Of a stretch of 64,000 nucleotides of DNA, positions 18,171 to 26,657 are shown piece by piece. A program made the translations under genes and the position numbers. The notes under the pieces are model-generated. The model was not told the DNA's origin and searched no databases. It saw nothing but the letters and a program-made list of their open reading frames with translations. Each line of letters opens with the position of its first letter. Position 1 is the stretch's first letter. This DNA comes from G965222505 sp965222505 (lineage in GTDB: Bacteria; Bacteroidota; Rhodothermia; Rhodothermales; DATKEJ01), in NCBI GenBank assembly GCA_965222505.1, contig OZ244956.1, positions 4,960,001 to 5,024,000 on the forward strand, written 5' to 3'.

Positions 18171-18839
18171 ATGCTTTATCCCCAGATTCCTTTTTCTATA
18201 CAGGAACATGCCCCAGAAGAAATGGCTGCGCGGGCCGAGGCTTTTTATGAGGAAATGAACCGGCGGCGGTCCGTCCGGTTTTTTTCAGGCCGGTCGGTCC
18301 CCCAGGATCTGATTGAGCAGGCCATCCTGACGGCCAGTACGGCCCCAAGTGGGGCACACCGGCAACCCTGGCGGTTTGTGGCGGTGAACGACCCGGCCCT
18401 CAAGCATGAGATTCGGGTGGCTGCCGAGAAGGAGGAGCGGGAGAGCTACGAAAGCCGCATGTCTGATGAGTGGCTGGAAGCATTGGCTCCGTTGGGCACC
18501 GATTGGCAGAAGCCTTTTTTGGAGACGGTCCCGTGGCTTGTGGTTTGTTTTGCCGAGTCGTATGGGATAGATGAGGCGGGAGGGCGCATCAAAAATTTCT
18601 ACGTGCAAGAAAGCTGCGGCATTGCGTGTGGGATGTTCATCGCCGCCGTACATCATATGGGCCTGGCTACGCTCACACACACGCCCAGCCCCATGCGTTT
18701 CCTGAATGAAATCCTGGGCCGGCCCCGAAACGAGAAGCCGTTCATCCTCTTTCCCGTCGGTTATCCCAGTGCAGATTGCACCGTGCCGGATATCCAGCGG
18801 AAGCCGCTCGCCGAGGTGGTGCAGTGGAATAAGGGGTGA
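18171..18839 (+). CDS. Nitroreductase-family flavoprotein, iodotyrosine deiodinase-like
   Basis: A 222-residue FMN enzyme of the nitroreductase fold. The start of the domain, RRSVRFFSGRSVP, and TAPSGAHRQPWRFVAV are the FMN-phosphate and FMN-ring segments. The active-site lid matches iodotyrosine deiodinase: a Glu four residues before a Tyr (ERESY) and a Lys 21 residues after that Tyr (TDWQK). This is the same Glu-Tyr-Lys spacing as in human IYD (E153, Y157, K178), which hold the substrate zwitterion. Known relatives remove halogen from halotyrosines, and bacterial homologues exist. Activity on halotyrosine is therefore a reasonable inference, though the natural bacterial substrate is uncertain. 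It stands alone, divergent from cysS, with a palindromic repeat downstream. Confidence 0.8.
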   Translation: MLYPQIPFSIQEHAPEEMAARAEAFYEEMNRRRSVRFFSGRSVPQDLIEQAILTASTAPSGAHRQPWRFVAVNDPALKHEIRVAAEKEERESYESRMSDEWLEALAPLGTDWQKPFLETVPWLVVCFAESYGIDEAGGRIKNFYVQESCGIACGMFIAAVHHMGLATLTHTPSPMRFLNEILGRPRNEKPFILFPVGYPSADCTVPDIQRKPLAEVVQWNKG

Positions 18840-18875
18840 GTCCCTGCTGCTAAGTACAATGACATTCTAAACGCT

Positions 18876-19022
18876 GTGTCATTGCGAGGAAGGGCCCCCG
18901 GCCCTGACGTGGCAATCCCATTTCAAGCACCTGTGCTCGTCGCGCCGGGTAGGGCTGTGAAACAGCCCATCGGCGCTATTGGGATCGCCACACCCCGGCT
19001 TTGCCGAGGTTCGCGATGACAC
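18876..19022. repeat. Dispersed CATTGCGAGG-type intergenic palindrome
   Basis: GTGTCATTGCGAGG at the left end pairs with the region ending CGCGATGACAC at the right end. Inside, TGGCAATCCC pairs with GGGATCGCCA. Palindromes of this TCATTGCGAGG...GGCAATCC form are found between genes in many unrelated bacterial genomes. It separates the convergent nitroreductase and M16 genes and may work as a two-way terminator. Confidence 0.7.
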
Positions 19023-19046
19023 CCACTATTATCTATGTCAAAGTAC

Positions 19047-21206
19047 TTAGTTGTCGGGCTTTTTCTCTTCCTCTTTCTCTTCTGCTCCGTCGAGTTCCTG
19101 TGGTTTGGCAATGAACACACTATCAGCAACGGCGATGTTGATTTGCACCTCCTCGTAGGTCAGGCTACCGGCTGGTTGTTCGCCACGGGTCAGGGTGGAT
19201 ACGAATGGGACCTGTAGCCCACCGATATCTCGGAAATCAGAGAACACCGCGCCGGTTGTGGAGCCACCCGCATCGGCATTGACCTGGATGGGCAGATGGG
19301 TTGTTGTATCCAGGTACAGCCGGAAGGGTGCGCCGCTGCTCGGGGTAATGAGCACTACATCAGCCGACAGGCTATCGAGGACTTCGGCCCGGAGGTATTG
19401 GGCCTGGACGCTGTCAACATTGGCCAGCAGATAGGTAATGTTTTGCCAGAGGGTCGACTGGAGTTGATTCACGATGGCCGGTGGCCCTTCGGCGGTTCGG
19501 CCCGGTACTTCGAGGAAGGCCTGCTCGCCAACAAGGATCTGTGATATATCACCGGTTGGGGTTCCGATGTCCAGGCGCAGCTTGCCGGGGTTCATGATGG
19601 TCAGCGTGATTTTGGCGGGGGGTCCGGCCATTTGGGGCACAGTCATCTGGCCCTTGTGCTGCACCGATTCCAGGCTCTCGTAGAGGGCTTTGCCACCTGT
19701 GGCTTCAATCGCTTCGGCCAGGACCATTTTGCCTTTTTCCAGCATGGCTGCATTGGGGGGAGGCAACGGCTTGCCCGGTGCCGGGATGGTCACATCAATG
19801 GGCGTGACCGGGCCAAGGGTGGTCAACGGCGCATCAAAGTTCTCTGCCTTGCCGACGACCAGAATCCGAACACTATCCGGACGAAGGTACTTCTGGGCAA
19901 CCCGCTCAACGTCGGCTTTGGTGACTTGTTCAATCTGGGTTTTGGTCTGTTGCAGGAAGTCAGCCGGGTAGCCGTAGTATTCGTACGTCATCAGCCGGTT
20001 GATTACTTCACTTCGGGTGTCGAAGTTGAATACAAACGCATTCAGGAAGCTCTCCTTGGCGAGCGACAATTCCTCATCGGTGATGGGTCGGCTTCGCATG
20101 CCTTCAATCTCTTCGAGTACCGCCTTCGCCGCTTCAACCGTGCTTTCGGATTTGGTCATGACCCCTGCATAAAAAGTGCCGGGGTAGTCGTAGTTGCTGT
20201 CGTATTCGCCGAATACGCTATAGGCCAGTCCTTTTTGGTCCCGTACGTTTTGGAAGAGCCGCCCTGAGAAGCCGCCGCCGAGGATGTTGTTCATCACCTG
20301 TAGTGCGAAGTAGTCCGGGTTGTCTCTTTTGCCGCCGATGTGCCCCAGGAGCACCACGCTTTGGTTGACATCGTCTTTCTGAATATGTCCCACGCCCGAG
20401 TCGAAGGTATACTTAACTTCCGGTTTTTCAGGGCGGGTAAACCCTTCAGCCATTGGCCAATCGCCAAACGCCGACTTTATCGTTTCGATCATCTCGGCCG
20501 TATCAAAATCGCCCCAGATCCCAAGCAGGGTGTTGTTCGGATGGAAATAGGCGGCATGGAACGAAGCTAGGTCTTCGGTGGTCACCGAGTCGATGGTCGC
20601 GTATTCCGGTTGGGCCACAAAGGGGCTATCGGCCCCGTAAATCAGCTTATCGAATTCCCGGAAGGCGATTTGCTGAGCATTGTCATTACGTCGGCTGATG
20701 CCGGACCGGGTTTGGACCTTGGCCAATTCGAGTTTGTCTTCTGGAAAGGCCGGGTTTTGAAGCAGGTCAGCCAAGATGGGCAAGACCGTGCCGAAGTCTT
20801 CTTTCAGCGCGGAGCCGGAGGCCGAACCGGAGGTGCGCCCGATGCGGGTTTCGATGGAAGCGCCAATGCTTTCCAGCGTCTGGTCGATTTGATCGCCGGA
20901 CATGGTTTTCGTGCCTCCGGTTCGCATGACATTACCGGCCAATCCAGCCAGCCCGGTTTTACCAGCCAGGTCATTGATGGCCCCCACGCCAATCCGCGCC
21001 GAAAAGTTGATGACCGGCAACTCGTGATCTTCGACCAGAAACAGGAGCAGGCCGTTGTCTAACGTCACACGCTCGACGTTGGGGACCTCCAAGGTGTTTA
21101 AGGGGGGGTAGGTGAGGTCTTTGTAGGACTTTTGGGCCGTTGCCAGGGGGGCGGCGTAAAGCAGGGCGGCCAGGCAGAGAATATGGGTGAGGCTGGGCTT
21201 AGGCAT
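19047..21206 (-). CDS. Non-catalytic M16 peptidase subunit with C-terminal LolA-like domain
   Basis: A 719-residue secreted protein with a signal peptide (MPKPSLTHILCLAALLYAAP to TAQ). Residues about 45-450 are two M16 (insulinase/pitrilysin) half-domains, seen in VTLDNGLLLFLVEDHELPVI and ILGGGFSGRLFQNVRDQKGL. The zinc motif HxxEH is missing; the equivalent helix reads LAGLAGNVMRTGG, so this chain is not a peptidase on its own. The gene directly upstream on the same strand (21527-23017) has an intact HVFEH site, and the two fit the known catalytic/non-catalytic M16B heterodimer. An extra C-terminal part from about residue 500 (MNPGKLRLDIGTPTGD) resembles a LolA/LolB-like lipoprotein-carrier beta-fold. 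This fusion is unusual, and that domain call is moderate. Expected location is the periplasm. Confidence 0.8.
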   Translation of the reverse strand: MPKPSLTHILCLAALLYAAPLATAQKSYKDLTYPPLNTLEVPNVERVTLDNGLLLFLVEDHELPVINFSARIGVGAINDLAGKTGLAGLAGNVMRTGGTKTMSGDQIDQTLESIGASIETRIGRTSGSASGSALKEDFGTVLPILADLLQNPAFPEDKLELAKVQTRSGISRRNDNAQQIAFREFDKLIYGADSPFVAQPEYATIDSVTTEDLASFHAAYFHPNNTLLGIWGDFDTAEMIETIKSAFGDWPMAEGFTRPEKPEVKYTFDSGVGHIQKDDVNQSVVLLGHIGGKRDNPDYFALQVMNNILGGGFSGRLFQNVRDQKGLAYSVFGEYDSNYDYPGTFYAGVMTKSESTVEAAKAVLEEIEGMRSRPITDEELSLAKESFLNAFVFNFDTRSEVINRLMTYEYYGYPADFLQQTKTQIEQVTKADVERVAQKYLRPDSVRILVVGKAENFDAPLTTLGPVTPIDVTIPAPGKPLPPPNAAMLEKGKMVLAEAIEATGGKALYESLESVQHKGQMTVPQMAGPPAKITLTIMNPGKLRLDIGTPTGDISQILVGEQAFLEVPGRTAEGPPAIVNQLQSTLWQNITYLLANVDSVQAQYLRAEVLDSLSADVVLITPSSGAPFRLYLDTTTHLPIQVNADAGGSTTGAVFSDFRDIGGLQVPFVSTLTRGEQPAGSLTYEEVQINIAVADSVFIAKPQELDGAEEKEEEKKPDN

Positions 21207-21228
21207 GGAGGTTAGTCTGGTGTCGGAT

Positions 21229-21513
21229 AATGGTCAATGGTCTAGCTACCTATCACTTTTGAAATCGTGCGCATTCAACCCCTTCTGTGCTGCGCCATCT
21301 CCCCCTATCCACTATTGTTTTATGTCGTATTCTTCCCCTGGATACCGCCGCTCCGCCGTCAGTTGGCGGCGGCATAGGCGGTCGGCGGGAAGTCCTTGCT
21401 CCGCTGAGGCGGAGCGGTAGGGGATGGGGTTGAAAAAGGTCTGTTTCAACAATGGGTATTAAAAGTGATAGAGAATAAGGTCAATTGTCAACGGAAGGCA
21501 TTCATTGACCATT
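21229..21513. repeat. Nested palindromic element of 285 bp (MITE-like)
   Basis: This fills the 320-bp gap between the two M16 genes, which holds no gene. Three nested pairs of inverted arms are visible: AATGGTCAATGG (21229) with CATTGACCATT (21503); CTATCACTTTT (21250) with AAAAGTGATAG (21461); and CCGCTCCGCC (21348) with GGCGGAGCGG (21408). The core is very GC-rich. The size and terminal inverted repeats fit a miniature non-coding mobile element or a large composite hairpin. Confidence 0.6.
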
Positions 21514-21526
21514 ACTCAAAATCGGA

Positions 21527-23017
21527 TTATTCGGATACCGTTTTAACGTAGGCAACGGTTCGGTTATTGGGTTTGAAGTAGGTATTGGCTACGCGCTGAA
21601 CATCGGCGGCTGTTACGGCATCGAGGGCATCGAGGCGGTTGAACAGGTTGCGCCAATCTCCCGTCAGAACCTGGGTGACGGCCAACTGGATGGCGAGACC
21701 GGAGTTTGAACCAAGTTGCCGAACCAAATCGGCGCGGGCACGGGATTTGGCTTTTTTGAGCTCGTCTTCTCCGACCGGGTCGGTTTTAAGGCGCGCAATT
21801 TCTTCCTCAACCACGTCCATACATTCCTCTGCCGTGTGGCCCTGGCTGGGGGCACCATAGAACAACATCAGGTTGGGGTATTTGTCTCCGGGATAGCCCA
21901 CAAAGCCACTGGCCTGGACGGCAATCTGGTCTTGTTCGACCATCCGTTTGTACAGTCGGCTCGTTCGGCCTCGGCTCATGATATCGGAGATGACATCGAA
22001 CACCACATCGTCTGGATGCTGGATGCTGCCCTTGTGGTAGCCCATGATAAACAACGGCTGACTTCGTTCCTCAATGGTGACCCGGCGCTCCCCAATTTGA
22101 GGGGGTTCGGTGGTCTCGACCGGGGACGGTTTGGGCCGGGCGGACAGCCGACCGAAATACGTCTCGGCCAGGGTTTTCATCTCTGCGGGGTTTACATCTC
22201 CGACGATGGTGATGGTCAGGTTATTCGGGCCGTAGTAGGTTTCAAAAAAGGTCTTGGCTTCTGAACGGCTCATGGTTTCCAAATCGGCCATGTGGCCGAC
22301 GACCGGCTCGCCATAGGGATGTGCCTTGTAGGCGGTGGTTACAAATTCTTCCAGGAGCCTTCCAAACGGGTTACTTTCGGTACGCATTCGGCGTTCTTCC
22401 ATCACCACCCCCTTTTCGATGTAAAACTCACGCAACACCGGGTTCAGGAAGCGGTCAGCTTCTAATGAGAACCAGAGTTCGGCCTTGTTGGAGGGGAGGC
22501 TGTAGAAGTACATGGTACGGTCAGAGCCGGTGGTGGCGTTGAGGCCCGTGCCGCCCGCTCGGTCGATGGCCTTCTCCATTTCGCTGCTGTTGCCGAGGTC
22601 CTGGGCCGTCTTTTTGGCCACCTCAAAGTTGGCTTCTAGTGTGGCGAGGGTTGCGGAATCTGCCAGTGCACCCTTGTTTCGCTCGGCCATGAAGGCGGCA
22701 AAGGCCGCATCTACGTTATCCATAGCGGCAAGTTCTTTTTCCAGGTCCAGCGCCCCTGTCGTGTTGGTCCCTTTGAAGGCCATGTGCTCGAAGACGTGCG
22801 CCATGCCGGTGATGCCCTTTACTTCATCCGCCCCGCCGACGTCGGCATAGGTCAGGAAGGAGGCAACCGGTGCTTCATGGCGCTCCACGATGATGAAATG
22901 CAGGCCGTTGTCCAGGGTAAACTCTGTCACCTTTTCTTCAAAAGCATCCAGGTTTTGGGCTGCGAGGGAGAGGGGAAGCAGGAGGAGGGTGAGGAGGAGG
23001 GATTTGTGATTGGGCAT
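21527..23017 (-). CDS. M16 family zinc metallopeptidase, catalytic subunit
   Basis: A 496-residue secreted peptidase with a signal peptide (MPNHKSLLLTLLLLPLSLAAQ). The inverted zinc motif is intact: HVFEH in GMAHVFEHMAFKGT, with the downstream Glu ligand in EERRMRTESNPFG. An insertion of about 50 helical residues (AAFAAFMAERNKGALADSAT) sits between the two, as in a subset of bacterial M16B enzymes. The second half-domain carries ISDIMSRGRTSRLYKRMVE. It probably pairs with the HxxEH-less subunit encoded downstream (19047-21206) to cleave peptides in the periplasm. The first codons (MPNHKS) come from sequence of the same 7-nt repeat type found just upstream, so that repeat appears to have supplied the start of the gene. 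Confidence 0.88.
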   Translation of the reverse strand: MPNHKSLLLTLLLLPLSLAAQNLDAFEEKVTEFTLDNGLHFIIVERHEAPVASFLTYADVGGADEVKGITGMAHVFEHMAFKGTNTTGALDLEKELAAMDNVDAAFAAFMAERNKGALADSATLATLEANFEVAKKTAQDLGNSSEMEKAIDRAGGTGLNATTGSDRTMYFYSLPSNKAELWFSLEADRFLNPVLREFYIEKGVVMEERRMRTESNPFGRLLEEFVTTAYKAHPYGEPVVGHMADLETMSRSEAKTFFETYYGPNNLTITIVGDVNPAEMKTLAETYFGRLSARPKPSPVETTEPPQIGERRVTIEERSQPLFIMGYHKGSIQHPDDVVFDVISDIMSRGRTSRLYKRMVEQDQIAVQASGFVGYPGDKYPNLMLFYGAPSQGHTAEECMDVVEEEIARLKTDPVGEDELKKAKSRARADLVRQLGSNSGLAIQLAVTQVLTGDWRNLFNRLDALDAVTAADVQRVANTYFKPNNRTVAYVKTVSE

Positions 23018-23150
23018 TTACTTCGTTTACTGACGTGAACCTGTCGGTTTGTCACCTTCGGCTCGTTTGTGATTGATGATTGTTTATTGGGTGCTGGTCT
23101 ATAAGGTAGAAAATAACAAATCACCAATGCCCAATCATCAATAACAAATC
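23001..23150. repeat. 7-nt-unit palindrome overlapping the M16 gene start
   Basis: GATTTGTGATTGGGCAT (inside the M16 start) and TTTGTGATTGATGATTG (23066) are both inverted relative to the right arm at 23115-23150, which reads as 7-nt units AATCACC, AATGCCC, AATCATC, AATAACA, AATC. It fills the space between the M16 and DinB-fold genes. Confidence 0.65.
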
Positions 23151-23700
23151 AAAAACCGGGTTTTGGAAAAGTACCGGCCTCTTCGATCCGGGTGAATTGT
23201 TGCCGGTGATGATCCAGGTGGGCCTCAAAGAAATCCAGGAGTTGCAGAATGGTCATCCAGCCCCCTGAGGCATGTTTGTAAACGAACAGTTGCATCTGCT
23301 CCGGGCGTACCCCGGCCAGGAGGGCGTGCCAGTCGTTGCGGACTTGCGCCCACTCCAGCCGAATCTCTTCATAGGTCTGGGTATCATCCGGCCAAACGGC
23401 CTGGGCCCGTGCCGGTACCTTGAACCGAAAGGGGAGGCGCAAGATCACATTCAGTAATGCCGGTTGAAACAACCCCGTCCAGCTATACCGCTTCCCCTTA
23501 CCAGAGACCAGATTTTTGGCAACGATCCGATAGGGTGCGCGCTCGACCCGCACCAGGTGGTCCATCACATTCACCATCGTCCACGCAGAAACATTCATCT
23601 TGTATGTGCGCTGCGTTTCTGTCAATGCATCCAAATGACGCAACAAATCCGTGTGCTTGCGTTCGAGCCGATCAAGGCGTTTCTGGAGCTTGGGGAGCAT
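23149..23700 (-). CDS. DinB-fold protein
   Basis: A small four-helix protein of 183 residues from the ATG at 23700. I chose this start because the frame upstream (MHTARRTSHKT) is encoded by a repeat. The DinB/YfiT-type metal-binding pattern is visible: SAWTMVNVMDHLVRVE in the first half and HLDHHRQQF near the end, giving the three-His arrangement of the superfamily. DinB-fold proteins include bacillithiol/mycothiol-linked transferases and many of unknown role. A thiol-dependent function is possible but is not shown here. It is divergent from the TonB-receptor gene. Confidence 0.75.
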   Translation of the reverse strand: MLPKLQKRLDRLERKHTDLLRHLDALTETQRTYKMNVSAWTMVNVMDHLVRVERAPYRIVAKNLVSGKGKRYSWTGLFQPALLNVILRLPFRFKVPARAQAVWPDDTQTYEEIRLEWAQVRNDWHALLAGVRPEQMQLFVYKHASGGWMTILQLLDFFEAHLDHHRQQFTRIEEAGTFPKPGF

Positions 23701-23705
23701 GGTTT

Positions 23706-23738
23706 TGTGCGACGTACGACGTGCGGTGTGCAACGTTT
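23706..23738. repeat. 7-nt-unit repeat (TGCGACG/TACGACG/TGCAACG)
   Basis: Four successive imperfect 7-nt units of the GTGCGACG type lie directly upstream of the DinB-fold gene. Related sequences occur at 41181, 59082 and 59202. Confidence 0.55.
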
Positions 23739-23839
23739 AGTGAGCAACCTTGACGGTGAAATATACGAGATAAGGGTAGAATCGGAGTGAAAAAAGAAAA
23801 ATAGGGAAAGGGTTGGAAATTGGGTAAGGATAAAATATA

Positions 23840-23855
23840 TTTAGGCAAGGCTAAA
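23840..23855 (+). promoter_or_regulatory. Probable DtxR/MntR-type metal-regulator box
   Basis: TTTAGGCAAGGCTAAA is a 16-bp near-palindrome (one mismatched pair) resembling the TTAGG...CCTAA operators bound by DtxR/MntR-family repressors. It lies 22 bp before the start codon of the TonB receptor at 23878, in AT-rich sequence, so a bound repressor would block transcription. It suggests control by iron or manganese. Confidence 0.5.
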
Positions 23856-23877
23856 AATAATCTTACAATCTGATAAA

Positions 23878-26103
23878 ATGAAACCAATTTTTTCTACATC
23901 CCGATTGCTGTTCAGTCTTGCTATGGTCTTTCTATTGGGGGGACGTGTGCTCTATGGGCAAGCCGTACTTTCTGGTAAGGTGACTTCCGAGGGGGAGCCT
24001 GTGGGCTTTGCCAATGTGGGGGTGCAGGGCACGACGCTTGGCGCTGGCGCAGATGAGGACGGGCAGTTTGTTATGACGCTGGAGGCCGGGACCTATACCC
24101 TCGTGGTTTCGGCGGTGGGCTTTAGCAAGGGCACGCAAACCATTATCCTGGCTGAGGGCGAGTCCCGGCAGGTTACCGTTGAACTGGACGCGGCGATGGT
24201 CGAAAGCGAGGCCGTGGTCGTCACAGGGACGATGAAGGAGACGTTTTTGTCGGAGTCTCCGGTGAAGGTGGATGTGATCTCGGCCCGGTATCTGGAAAAC
24301 CTCACCACGTCCAATTTGATGGATGTGATCTCGAATGTCAACGGCCTCTATCAACAGATCGATTGTGGGGTGTGTTACACCAACAACATCCGGATTAACG
24401 GGATGGAGGGGCCGTACACGGCGGTCTTGATCGATGGAATGCCCGTGATGAGTTCGCTGGCTTCGGTCTATGGACTCAATGGTATCAGCCCGGCGGCCAT
24501 TCAACAGGTGGAGGTGATCAAAGGGCCGGTGTCCACGTTGTATGGAACAGAGGCCATGGGCGGGGTGGTCAACATCATCACCAAGAAACCATCGCTGGCA
24601 CCCCGTCTGTCAGTGAATACCTTCGTGACCACGCATCAGGAAGTCGGGATGGATTTCTCGCATGTGCAACGGGCGGGCCGGTGGACCTCCATGCTCACGG
24701 GCAACGGGTTCTACAACGGTACCTTCCACGATGAAAACCATGATGGTTTCTCAGATACCCCATTGACCAGGCGGGTTTCCCTATTTGGGAAGGGAGCACT
24801 CAACAGTAGGGAAGGGATGAAGATGCTGGATGTATCGGCCAAGTATTATTACGAGGATCGGTTTGGCGGGGTCGCCGGCTGGAATGACAACATGCGGGGG
24901 TCAAGCGAAGTGTATGGGGAATCCATCTTAACCCACCGGGTTGAGGTGCTGGGCACGTACCGGCCATCGTGGGGACAGGGCCGGGCTCGTGCTGACTTTG
25001 CCTACAATTATCACGATCAGGACAGTTTTTACGGGGATGTCCCCTACGCCGCCCAGCAACAGGTGTATTTCACCAACCTTGTCTGGAATCCTCGGGTCGG
25101 GAAAGCACACGACGTGTTGCTCGGCACTACCTTACGGTACCAGACCTATGATGACAATACCCCGGCCACGGCTGCACGGGATCGGCGGTTTATCCCCGGC
25201 CTGTTTGTTCAAAACGAAACGATCCTCTCCCCGGCGTTGCGGGTGCTGGGTGGGTTACGGGTGGATCACCATAAGAAACACGGTTTCATTTGGTCGCCAC
25301 GGCTGAGCGCCAAATACAGTCCGCTGTCATACACCACTTTCCGGCTCAACGGAGGAACCGGCTTCCGGGTGGTAAACCTTTTCACAGAAGACCATGCTGC
25401 CCTAACGGGTTCGCGGGAGGTTGTGATTCTGGAAGACCTGGAGCCGGAGCGCTCCTTGAGTGGCACCGTGAGTGTGCAGCAGATCCTGCCGTTGGGTACC
25501 AGCCCCGTCACCATCGATGTGGATGGCTTTTATACCCACTTCACCAACCAGATCATACCGGACTACGACACCGACCCCAACCTGATCGTATATCAGAACC
25601 TGGATGAAGCCTCGGTTACGCGGGGAGTCTCATTCAGCTTCTCACAGAATTTTGCCGATTTTCCGTTGTCATATACCCTGGGGACTACCCTGATGGACGT
25701 TTTTCGCCAGGTCGACGGTGGCAAAGAGGCGATTGAATTTGCGCCGGATTATCAGGGCATTGTCAATGCCAATTACAACCTGGATCGTTGGAACATCAAC
25801 CTCGGCTATACTGCCAACCTGACCGGCCCCATGGCCCTGCCGGAGTTTGAGGAACCCTTTGCCCGGCCGACGCGCTCGGAGCCGTTCATGATCCACAACC
25901 TGATGGTCACGAAAGACGTACGCCTCAAGGACGGAAGCCTCCTGCAGGTCTATTTCTCCCTGGAGAACATCACGGATTTTACCCAGGACAGTCCCCTGAT
26001 CGACCCGGCCCATCCCTTCGGTGACGCCTTCGATACCACCTACGTTTATGCCCCGGTACATGGCCGGGAAGTCGGCCTCGGCATCCGCCTCAATATGCGG
26101 TGA
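23878..26103 (+). CDS. TonB-dependent outer-membrane receptor, probably for a metal complex
   Basis: A 741-residue outer-membrane receptor: a signal peptide (to about residue 28), a carboxypeptidase-regulatory-like beta-domain (VLSGKVTSEGEPVGFANVGV, residues about 30-110), a plug domain (AVVVTGTMKETFLSESP to GGVVNIITKKP) and a 22-strand-type barrel ending in GLGIRLNMR. The plug contains CGVC (Cys163 and Cys166) followed by IRINGMEGPYTAVLIDGMP, a signature of one Bacteroidota receptor subgroup. A thioredoxin-like gene follows 77 bp downstream, and a DtxR/MntR-like box lies just upstream. A metal or metal-chelate substrate is thus likely, but which metal is not clear. The Cys pair could be kept reduced by, or interact with, the thioredoxin. 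Confidence 0.85.
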   Translation: MKPIFSTSRLLFSLAMVFLLGGRVLYGQAVLSGKVTSEGEPVGFANVGVQGTTLGAGADEDGQFVMTLEAGTYTLVVSAVGFSKGTQTIILAEGESRQVTVELDAAMVESEAVVVTGTMKETFLSESPVKVDVISARYLENLTTSNLMDVISNVNGLYQQIDCGVCYTNNIRINGMEGPYTAVLIDGMPVMSSLASVYGLNGISPAAIQQVEVIKGPVSTLYGTEAMGGVVNIITKKPSLAPRLSVNTFVTTHQEVGMDFSHVQRAGRWTSMLTGNGFYNGTFHDENHDGFSDTPLTRRVSLFGKGALNSREGMKMLDVSAKYYYEDRFGGVAGWNDNMRGSSEVYGESILTHRVEVLGTYRPSWGQGRARADFAYNYHDQDSFYGDVPYAAQQQVYFTNLVWNPRVGKAHDVLLGTTLRYQTYDDNTPATAARDRRFIPGLFVQNETILSPALRVLGGLRVDHHKKHGFIWSPRLSAKYSPLSYTTFRLNGGTGFRVVNLFTEDHAALTGSREVVILEDLEPERSLSGTVSVQQILPLGTSPVTIDVDGFYTHFTNQIIPDYDTDPNLIVYQNLDEASVTRGVSFSFSQNFADFPLSYTLGTTLMDVFRQVDGGKEAIEFAPDYQGIVNANYNLDRWNINLGYTANLTGPMALPEFEEPFARPTRSEPFMIHNLMVTKDVRLKDGSLLQVYFSLENITDFTQDSPLIDPAHPFGDAFDTTYVYAPVHGREVGLGIRLNMR

Positions 26104-26145
26104 TGTTCAACGATATTTGGCCCAAACCCTTGAAATGAACCCCGT

Positions 26146-26165
26146 GGACACGGCATGCCGTGTCC
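26146..26165. repeat. Perfect 20-bp palindrome of the dispersed GGGACA...TGTCCC family
   Basis: GGACACGGCATGCCGTGTCC is a perfect palindrome lying between the TonB-receptor and thioredoxin genes. A sister copy at 56117-56139 has arms GTAGGGACATG and CATGTCCCTAC. Both arms have changed together between the copies, as expected for a selected hairpin. Confidence 0.65.
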
Positions 26166-26180
26166 GTACAATTCCAAACG

Positions 26181-26657
26181 ATGACCTTCTGGTTACTCAT
26201 AACTCTATTTCTTGTGATCTCGCCTCCAGATGAACCGGGGGTGGACTGGATGCCGTTTGCCGACGCGCTGGCGGTTGGGGCGATGGAGGGTAAACCGGTG
26301 ATGGTGTATGTGCATGCGCCGTGGTGTGGGCCGTGCCACAAGCTGGACAAGGAGGTATTCGCCGACTCCACCATACAACACTACCTCGAATCTACATTCA
26401 TCACGACGAAGCTGAATTTCGATACCCGCGATGATCGGATTGAGGTGGGGGACAAGGTGCTTTCCTCTCAGGATTGGGTGTTTCAGTTAGGAGCTGAAAC
26501 CGTCCCTACAATGGTGTTCCTAGACACCGACGGCCGCATCATCACACGGTTGGGTACCTATCTGCCGGCACAGGAATTCCAACTGGTTCTCCAGTTTGTA
26601 GCCACACAGGCCTACGAGGTTGAATCTTTCAAAGCCTTTCGGCAACGGCACGGTTAA
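26181..26657 (+). CDS. Secreted thioredoxin-like protein
   Basis: A 158-residue protein from the ATG at 26181. A GTG 21 bp upstream is in frame but lies in a palindrome. A hydrophobic N-terminus (MTFWLLITLFLVI) should export it. The thioredoxin fold carries the redox motif WCGPC (Cys49, Cys52) in VYVHAPWCGPCHKL, and the cis-proline appears in ETVPTMVFLD. Similar single-domain proteins reduce disulfides of periplasmic or outer-membrane partners. It lies just behind a TonB receptor with a Cys pair in its plug, so the two may work together. Export is inferred; a short membrane anchor is equally possible. Confidence 0.78.
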   Translation: MTFWLLITLFLVISPPDEPGVDWMPFADALAVGAMEGKPVMVYVHAPWCGPCHKLDKEVFADSTIQHYLESTFITTKLNFDTRDDRIEVGDKVLSSQDWVFQLGAETVPTMVFLDTDGRIITRLGTYLPAQEFQLVLQFVATQAYEVESFKAFRQRHG

